This document shows, piece by piece, positions 4,275 through 8,818 of a stretch of 8,818 bases of DNA; the first letter of the stretch is position 1; the number at the start of each line of letters is the position of its first letter. The notes below the pieces were generated by a model. The model searched no databases, was not told the DNA's origin, and saw only the letters and a list, made by a program, of their open reading frames with translations. The stretch covers positions 1-8,818 of the forward strand of contig CAAEKI010000222.1 of NCBI GenBank assembly GCA_900756495.1. Reading direction: 5' to 3'. A program made the position numbers and the translations under genes. The stretch comes from an uncultured Oscillospiraceae bacterium. Its GTDB lineage: Bacteria; Bacillota; Clostridia; Oscillospirales; Oscillospiraceae.

Positions 4275-6911
4275 CTACCATTTCCAGTGATCCCGCAGCA
4301 CCTTCCAGATCTGGATGGCCGCGGTGGGCAGAACGGCCAGCAGAACAATCTGTCCCATCTGGGCCAGCGTAAAGGGGCTGATTTGAAACAGCCCGTTGAG
4401 GCCGGGGATAAAGAGGACCGCGCAGAGCAGCACCACACCGGCGGCAAATGCCCCGAGGCTGGCCCGGTTGGTGGACAGGCCCAGGCGGAAGATGCTGTTC
4501 TCCCCCCGGCAGTTGAAGCCGTGAAAGAGCCGGGCCAGGGTCAGGGTGGCAAAGGCCATGGTCGAGGCCAGGGCCGCACCGCCGTTGGCGGCGTTCAGCC
4601 CCAGGGTGAAGGCTGCCATGGTGGCCGCGGCGATGCAGGCTCCGTAAGCCAGGATGCGGGTCATGAGGCTGCGGTTGAGAATGGGCTCATTGGGATCCCG
4701 CGGCTTTTGATCCAGCAGGCCCTGGCGGGCTGGCTCCACACCGATGGCGATGGCGGGGAGGGAGTCGGTGAGCAGGTTGATAAAGAGCAGGTGAACGGCG
4801 GCAAAGGGCATGGGCAGATTCATCAGGGAGGTAATGAGAACGCAGAAAATACCGGCCATATTGCCCGAGAGGAGAAAATTAATGGCGTTTTTGATGTTGG
4901 TATAGACGCCCCGGCCGTTGACCACCGCCTTGACAATGGTGGCAAAGTTGTCGTCGGCCAGGATCATGGAGGCCGCGTCCTTGGAGACCTCGGTGCCCGT
5001 GATGCCCATAGCCACGCCGATATCGGCGGCCTTGAGGGCCGGGGCGTCGTTCACCCCGTCCCCGGTCATGGAGACAATCCTGCCCTTGCGCTGCCATGCT
5101 CCTACAATGCGGATTTTATGCTCGGGGGAGACGCGGGCGTACACCGAGATCGTCTCCAGGCGCTGATCCAGATCGGCGTCGGTCATGGCGTCCAGCTCCA
5201 GCCCGGAGAGGGCCTCGTCGCCCTCCCGGAAGATGCCAAGCTGCCGTGCAATGGCCGAGGCCGTTACCTTGTGGTCTCCGGTGATCATAATCGTCCGGAT
5301 ACCGCCCCGCTTGGCGTCCGCTACCGCCTGAATGGCCTCGGGCCGCGGGGGATCGATCATGGAGATAAGGCCGATAAAGGTATACTCGTTCTCATCCTCC
5401 AGGGTCAGATCCCGCACTGCGGGCAGCTCCCGGTAGGCGAACGCCAGCACCCGCAGGCCCTCCATGGAAAGCTCCATGTTGACCCGGGAAACCGCCTCCT
5501 TCTGCTCGGAGGTGAGGGGCACCACCCCTCTGCTGGTGAGTATGGAGGTGGAGCGGGCCAGGAGCACGTCTATGGCTCCCTTGGTATACAGCGTCGGAAC
5601 CCCTTCAATATCATGGAGGGTGGACATGAGCTTGCGGTCTGAGTCGAAGGCCAGCTCCTTCAGCCGGGGGTGCTGGCTGCGGTAGGTCACCTCTTCCACA
5701 CCGAAGTGATCTCCCAGCATTACTAACGCTACTTCCGTAGGGTCGCCGATGGCCACGCCGTCCACCTCCGTGGCGTCGCTGGCCAGAACGGCTGCCTTGA
5801 GCAGCTGGCGCTGGGCCGGGTTGGAGAGATCCAGATCCCGGCCGTCCAGCAACAGCCCGTCGGCATAGATCTTTTGGGGTGTCATCTTGTTCTGGGTCAG
5901 GGTGCCCGTCTTGTCGGAGCAGATCACCGAGACCGCGCCCAGCGTCTCCACAGCCTTCAGGTCCTTGATAATGGCGTTCTGCCGTGCCATCTTCTGCGTG
6001 CCCATGGCCTGAACGATGGTGACGATGGAGCTGAGCGCCTCCGGAATAGCGGCCACCGCAAGGGCCACCGCAAACATCAGAGCGTCCAGCGGGGGATTCC
6101 TATGGTACAGAGAGAGCAGGAAGACGGCGGCGCAGATGACCATGATGATGACAGCCAGCTTCTTGCTAAAGTTGTCCAGGGACTGCTGAAGCGGGGTCTT
6201 GCGCTGCTGAGTCTGGTTCATCAGGGCGGCCACCTTGCCCAGCTCGGTCTCCATTCCGGTTCCGGTGACCAGCACAGTGGCCCGGCCGTAGGTCACCAGC
6301 GATCCGGAGAATACCATGTTCTTCCGATCACCAAGGGCGACCTCTTCCTCCGGGATCACGGCGTCCGTCTTCTCCACGCCCTCGCTCTCACCAGTGAGGG
6401 AGCTCTCATTGACCTTCAGGGAGAAATTCTCCAGGATCCGCCCGTCCGCCACCACCATGTCGCCGGCCTCCAGCAGAACGATATCGCCGGGAACCACCTG
6501 GAGCGATGGAATCTCGCTGCGCACCCCGTCCCGCAGCACCCGCGCCGTCGGAGCCGACATGGCCTTCAGGCTCGCCAGGGATTTTTCCGCCTTGAAGTGC
6601 TGTACAGTCCCCAATATGGCGTTGAGGATCAGAACTGCAAAAATCACGAGGGTGCTCTCCCCCTCTCCTGAGATCAGAGAGACCACCGCGGCAATGATCA
6701 AGATGATGACCATCAGGTCCTTAAACTGTTCCAGGAAGACCTGAAGCACCGACTTTTTCTTCCCCTCCGCCAGGGCGTTGGGACCGTACTGCTCCAGCCG
6801 GCGGGCCGCTTCTGCTCCGGCAAGGCCGCCCGCTGTGTCGCTGTCCAGTTCGGCCAGGGCCTGCGCCCCCTCCAGCGTGTGCCAGTGTTTTTTCACTGTC
6901 TCCATAGCCAT
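4275..6911 (-). CDS. Calcium-translocating P-type ATPase (P-IIA, PMCA/LMCA1-like)
   Basis: An inner-membrane pump that exports Ca2+ at the cost of ATP. Residues are counted from ATG 6909-6911 (878 aa). Domains in order: N-terminal cation-ATPase segment; M1-M2 (about 64-104); actuator domain with TGES (173-176); M3-M4 with IPEAL (Glu291 matches SERCA E309); phosphorylation site DKTGTLT (Asp333); nucleotide domain with the KGA block (about 444); hinge TGDGVNDAP (616-624); and six C-terminal membrane segments. Site II residues N712 and D716 (M6) are present. SERCA E771 is replaced by Gly687 and E908 aligns with Arg794, as in Listeria LMCA1, pointing to a single Ca2+ site. No Shine-Dalgarno site decides the start; GTG at 6915-6917 or ATG at 6903-6905 are alternatives. 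It appears monocistronic, with its own promoter and terminator. Confidence 0.95.
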   Translation of the reverse strand: MAMETVKKHWHTLEGAQALAELDSDTAGGLAGAEAARRLEQYGPNALAEGKKKSVLQVFLEQFKDLMVIILIIAAVVSLISGEGESTLVIFAVLILNAILGTVQHFKAEKSLASLKAMSAPTARVLRDGVRSEIPSLQVVPGDIVLLEAGDMVVADGRILENFSLKVNESSLTGESEGVEKTDAVIPEEEVALGDRKNMVFSGSLVTYGRATVLVTGTGMETELGKVAALMNQTQQRKTPLQQSLDNFSKKLAVIIMVICAAVFLLSLYHRNPPLDALMFAVALAVAAIPEALSSIVTIVQAMGTQKMARQNAIIKDLKAVETLGAVSVICSDKTGTLTQNKMTPQKIYADGLLLDGRDLDLSNPAQRQLLKAAVLASDATEVDGVAIGDPTEVALVMLGDHFGVEEVTYRSQHPRLKELAFDSDRKLMSTLHDIEGVPTLYTKGAIDVLLARSTSILTSRGVVPLTSEQKEAVSRVNMELSMEGLRVLAFAYRELPAVRDLTLEDENEYTFIGLISMIDPPRPEAIQAVADAKRGGIRTIMITGDHKVTASAIARQLGIFREGDEALSGLELDAMTDADLDQRLETISVYARVSPEHKIRIVGAWQRKGRIVSMTGDGVNDAPALKAADIGVAMGITGTEVSKDAASMILADDNFATIVKAVVNGRGVYTNIKNAINFLLSGNMAGIFCVLITSLMNLPMPFAAVHLLFINLLTDSLPAIAIGVEPARQGLLDQKPRDPNEPILNRSLMTRILAYGACIAAATMAAFTLGLNAANGGAALASTMAFATLTLARLFHGFNCRGENSIFRLGLSTNRASLGAFAAGVVLLCAVLFIPGLNGLFQISPFTLAQMGQIVLLAVLPTAAIQIWKVLRDHWKW

Positions 6912-6934
6912 CGTCACTTTCTGTCATAAAATAA

Positions 6935-6958
6935 AAGAGGTAAATTAAATTTCCTCTT
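6935..6958. promoter_or_regulatory. 24-bp imperfect palindrome at the ATPase transcription start
   Basis: Arms AAGAGG and CCTCTT flank an A/T core that is also largely symmetric; 10 of 12 base pairs match. It starts at about +1 of the predicted ATPase transcript. It could be an operator or a hairpin at the 5' end of the mRNA. In the mRNA the AAGAGG arm resembles a Shine-Dalgarno site but would be paired with CCUCUU and is too far from the start codon. Confidence 0.6.
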
Positions 6959-6963
6959 GGTGA

Positions 6964-6992
6964 ATTATACTATCCATCCATTGGACTGTCAA
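6964..6992 (-). promoter_or_regulatory. Promoter of the Ca2+ ATPase gene
   Basis: Perfect sigma-A consensus on the minus strand: TTGACA (6992-6987), 17-bp spacer, TATAAT (6969-6964). The start is predicted near 6957, with a leader of about 46 nt. Two bases upstream of the -35 box lies a perfect 10-bp palindrome, AGGCCGGCCT (6995-7004). Such a strong promoter for a Ca2+ pump suggests control by a repressor. Confidence 0.92.
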
Positions 6993-7090
6993 CCAGGCCG
7001 GCCTTGAAAAAACAAATGAAAAATGCGGCCATGGCACCCCATTTTTAGGCTACCCGTTCAATTTACAGATTATTCACAAACCCGTCATGA

Positions 7091-7118
7091 TTTGGCCTTA
7101 TTTACCGGGTATGATAAT
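7091..7118 (+). promoter_or_regulatory. Possible weak promoter for the candidate small RNA
   Basis: TTTGGC (7091-7096), a 16-bp spacer and GATAAT (7113-7118) would start a transcript near 7124. TATGAT at 7110-7115 is an alternative -10. Neither is close to consensus; the placement just before the 5' hairpin is the main support. Confidence 0.35.
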
Positions 7119-7122
7119 CCCA

Positions 7123-7247
7123 GATTCAGAAATGAATCAAAACACATCCTCCCAACACCAAACCAATTCCTCTCTTATCCCTCTCCAACACCTTTGCAGA
7201 ACAACACACACCTCAAAAGCCCCGGCCGGAAGGCCGGGGCTTTTGGG
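7123..7247 (+). ncRNA. Candidate small regulatory RNA (G-poor, C/A-rich, with intrinsic terminator)
   Basis: The 272-bp stretch 6993-7264 has no credible protein gene, yet it ends in a strong terminator that closes no gene on either strand. Immediately upstream is a design typical of sRNAs. A perfect 6-bp hairpin with a GAAA tetraloop (7123-7138) comes first. Then come 76 nt (7139-7214) with only two G residues, so almost unstructured. The GC-rich terminator stem with TTTT follows. The open region holds several CU-rich anti-Shine-Dalgarno-like motifs, such as CCTCCC (7148-7153). A size of about 120-125 nt is predicted. I do not recognise a named family; transcription is inferred, not shown. 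Confidence 0.5.
7215..7244. terminator. Strong intrinsic terminator with no upstream protein gene
   Basis: A perfect 13-bp stem (7215-7227 with 7232-7244) with a GGAA loop; the ends provide TTTT in both directions. It lies upstream of the nadE promoter and behind no coding region on the plus strand. It probably ends a non-coding transcript and insulates nadE. Confidence 0.9.
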
Positions 7248-7264
7248 TTTTCTCGGGGCCGCCG

Positions 7265-7293
7265 TTGCAATCCGGAGCGGAATGGGGTATGAT
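7265..7293 (+). promoter_or_regulatory. nadE promoter
   Basis: TTGCAA (7265-7270), 17-bp spacer and TATGAT (7288-7293) on the plus strand. The predicted start near 7300 gives a 5' leader of about 38 nt that contains a strong ribosome site. Confidence 0.72.
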
Positions 7294-7337
7294 AGAAACT
7301 GAATTTTACTGTATGCAGACCGCAAGGAGGTAGTACA

Positions 7338-8818
7338 ATGCGGGACGGATTTCTCAAGGCAGCCGCCGGGACGCCCAAGATTAAAGTAGGCGACTGCCGC
7401 CACAACGCCGAACAGATTTTTACTCTGATGCGGGAGGCCCACCGGCAGGGAGTTCGGGTACTGACGCTGCCTGAGCTGTGTATGACAGGGTATACCTGTG
7501 CCGACCTCTTTTTTCAGCACACACTGCTCCAGGGCGCTGAGGAGGGCCTGGCCACCGTGCTGGAGGCGACCAAAAACCTGGACATGCTGACTGCCCTGGG
7601 AATGCCGGTACGTACGGGCGGCAAGCTTTACAATTGCGCGGTGGTCATCCATAAGGGGGAAATCCTGGGCGTCATCCCCAAGACCCATCTTCCCAACTAT
7701 GGAGAATTCTATGAGCAGCGCTGGTTTGCGCCGGCCCCCTCTGATGACTGCTGCCTTTCCGTTGCACTGGCCGGGCAGCGGGCCCGTTTCTCTCCGCGGC
7801 AGCTCTTTGTATGCGAAACAATGCCCGCGCTGACCATCGGGGTAGAGTTGTGCGAGGACCTATGGGCCACAGCCCCTCCCTCTCTGGATCTGGCCGCCCG
7901 GGGAGCGACGCTGATTCTCAACCTGTCAGCCTCCGACGAGACGGTGGGCAAGGCCGCCTACCGCCGGGCACTGGTCACAGGACAGTCCGCCCGGCTTGTC
8001 TGCGGCTATGTCTATGCCGACGCCGGGGAAGGGGAGTCCTCCACCGACATGGTCTTTGCAGGCCACAATCTCATCGCCGAAAACGGCGCTCTCCTCGCTG
8101 AGCGGCGCTTTTCCACAGGGCTCACCGTCAGCGAGATCGATGTGGAGAAGCTCCTCTATGAGCGGAGGCGGATGAATACGTATCCCGCGTCGGGCGAAGG
8201 CGGCTTTTTCACCCAGCACTTCTCACTGGCTCCCTCCACCGCCACCCTGACCCGTCCCCTCTCTCCCACGCCCTTCGTCCCGGAGGACGCCGAGGATCGG
8301 GCCGCCCGGTGCGGTGAGATCCTCAAAATAGCCGCCCTTGGCCTCAAGCAGCGGCTGGAGCACACCGGTGCGCGAACGGCTGTGGTAGGTCTCTCCGGCG
8401 GCCTGGACTCCACACTGGCCGTCCTTATCACCGGCATCGCCGTCAAGCTGCTGGACCGTCCGGCCAGCGATATCATTGCCGTCACCATGCCCTGCTTCGG
8501 CACCACCGACCGCACGCGGGACAACGCTGTGGAGCTGGCCGAACGGTTGGGCACCACCCTGCGGCGTATCGATATCTCGGGCACTGTCAAATCCCACTTC
8601 CGGGACATCGGCCAATCCATGGAGCGCCATGATGTAACCTTCGAAAACGGCCAAGCCCGTGAGCGAACCCAGGTTCTGATGGACATCGCCAACCAGACCG
8701 GCGGCCTTGTCGTAGGCACCGGGGATCTCTCCGAGTTGGCCCTGGGCTGGGCCACCTACAACGGGGACCATATGTCGATGTACGGGGTGAACGCCTCTAT
8801 CCCCAAAACCCTGGTGCG
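7338..8818 (+). CDS. nadE: Glutamine-dependent NAD+ synthetase, C-terminus cut off
   Basis: This open frame runs off the right edge; 493 complete codons of an expected 640 or so are visible. It makes NAD+ from deamido-NAD+ (nicotinic acid adenine dinucleotide), ATP and glutamine in the cytoplasm. The N-terminal nitrilase-type glutaminase domain (about 1-290) has the triad E46 (LPELCMTGY), K115 (IPKTHLPNYGEFYE) and C172 (VELCEDLW), spaced as in the Mycobacterium enzyme. The synthetase domain follows, with the PP-loop SGGLDST (353-359), the GTTDRTRDNA region (388-397) and VVGTGDLSELALGWATYNGDH (458-478, acyl-adenylate and NaAD site). ATG 7338-7340 sits 7 nt after AAGGAGG (7324-7330), so the start is secure. 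The glutaminase domain means it uses glutamine rather than free ammonia. It has its own promoter. Confidence 0.97.
   Translation, partial: MRDGFLKAAAGTPKIKVGDCRHNAEQIFTLMREAHRQGVRVLTLPELCMTGYTCADLFFQHTLLQGAEEGLATVLEATKNLDMLTALGMPVRTGGKLYNCAVVIHKGEILGVIPKTHLPNYGEFYEQRWFAPAPSDDCCLSVALAGQRARFSPRQLFVCETMPALTIGVELCEDLWATAPPSLDLAARGATLILNLSASDETVGKAAYRRALVTGQSARLVCGYVYADAGEGESSTDMVFAGHNLIAENGALLAERRFSTGLTVSEIDVEKLLYERRRMNTYPASGEGGFFTQHFSLAPSTATLTRPLSPTPFVPEDAEDRAARCGEILKIAALGLKQRLEHTGARTAVVGLSGGLDSTLAVLITGIAVKLLDRPASDIIAVTMPCFGTTDRTRDNAVELAERLGTTLRRIDISGTVKSHFRDIGQSMERHDVTFENGQARERTQVLMDIANQTGGLVVGTGDLSELALGWATYNGDHMSMYGVNASIPKTLV

Noticed and set aside
4266..5642. Plus-strand open frame of 458 codons
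   Set aside because: Antisense to the Ca2+ ATPase gene, Gly/His/Gln-rich low-quality translation, no ribosome site.
5874..6671. Plus-strand open frame of 265 codons
   Set aside because: Another antisense shadow of the ATPase gene, which has clear P-type motifs on the other strand.
7087..7302. Plus-strand open frame of 71 codons across the candidate sRNA
   Set aside because: No ribosome site, and the frame passes straight through the strong terminator at 7215-7244, so it could not be expressed as written.
7137..7688. Minus-strand open frame of 183 codons
   Set aside because: Antisense to the start of nadE and through the terminator; no recognisable domain.
8156..8771. Two minus-strand open frames of 182 and 199 codons
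   Set aside because: They overlap each other and lie antisense to nadE, whose catalytic motifs are intact.

Overview
The window looks like chromosomal DNA from a GC-rich member of the Clostridia. The Oscillospiraceae (Flavonifractor/Lawsonibacter-like bacteria) are my best guess. Pointers are a T-box leader in front of thrS, strong AGGAGG-type ribosome sites, compact intrinsic terminators, sigma-A-type promoters with 17-bp spacers, an LMCA1-type Ca2+ ATPase, and high third-position GC in most genes. Species level is inference.

Layout, left to right. (1) 1-493, minus: start of an Ldh_2-family (malate/lactate/ureidoglycolate-type) dehydrogenase, cut by the window edge. (2) 553-2313, minus: thrS, threonyl-tRNA synthetase without a TGS domain. 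A complete T-box leader precedes it (about 2314-2604), with its own promoter at 2610-2638. (3) 2635-2880, minus: a small 81-residue protein of unknown function. Its stop codon lies inside the -35 box of the thrS promoter. (4) 2881-3022: an AT-rich divergent control region with two nearly identical 16-bp operators in opposite orientation, placed at the two ends of a consensus promoter. (5) 3023-3349, plus: an XRE-type HTH regulator with a TTG start. (6) 3447-4064, minus: an iron-sulfur flavoprotein-like reductase, more AT-rich than its neighbours. It converges on the regulator across a bidirectional terminator. (7) 4275-6911, minus: a PMCA/LMCA1-type Ca2+ P-type ATPase with a perfect consensus promoter and a 24-bp imperfect palindrome at its transcription start. 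(8) 6993-7264: no protein gene. It holds a strong candidate small RNA that ends in an orphan terminator. (9) 7338-8818, plus: glutamine-dependent NAD+ synthetase nadE, cut by the right edge.

Most genes form separate short transcription units, each with a recognisable promoter and terminator. They serve housekeeping functions: tRNA charging, NAD synthesis, Ca2+ export and redox chemistry. The parts least explained by known genes are the XRE regulator with its divergent small protein and paired operators, and the G-poor, C/A-rich candidate sRNA between the Ca2+ ATPase and nadE. No mobile element, CRISPR array, rRNA or tRNA gene was seen.
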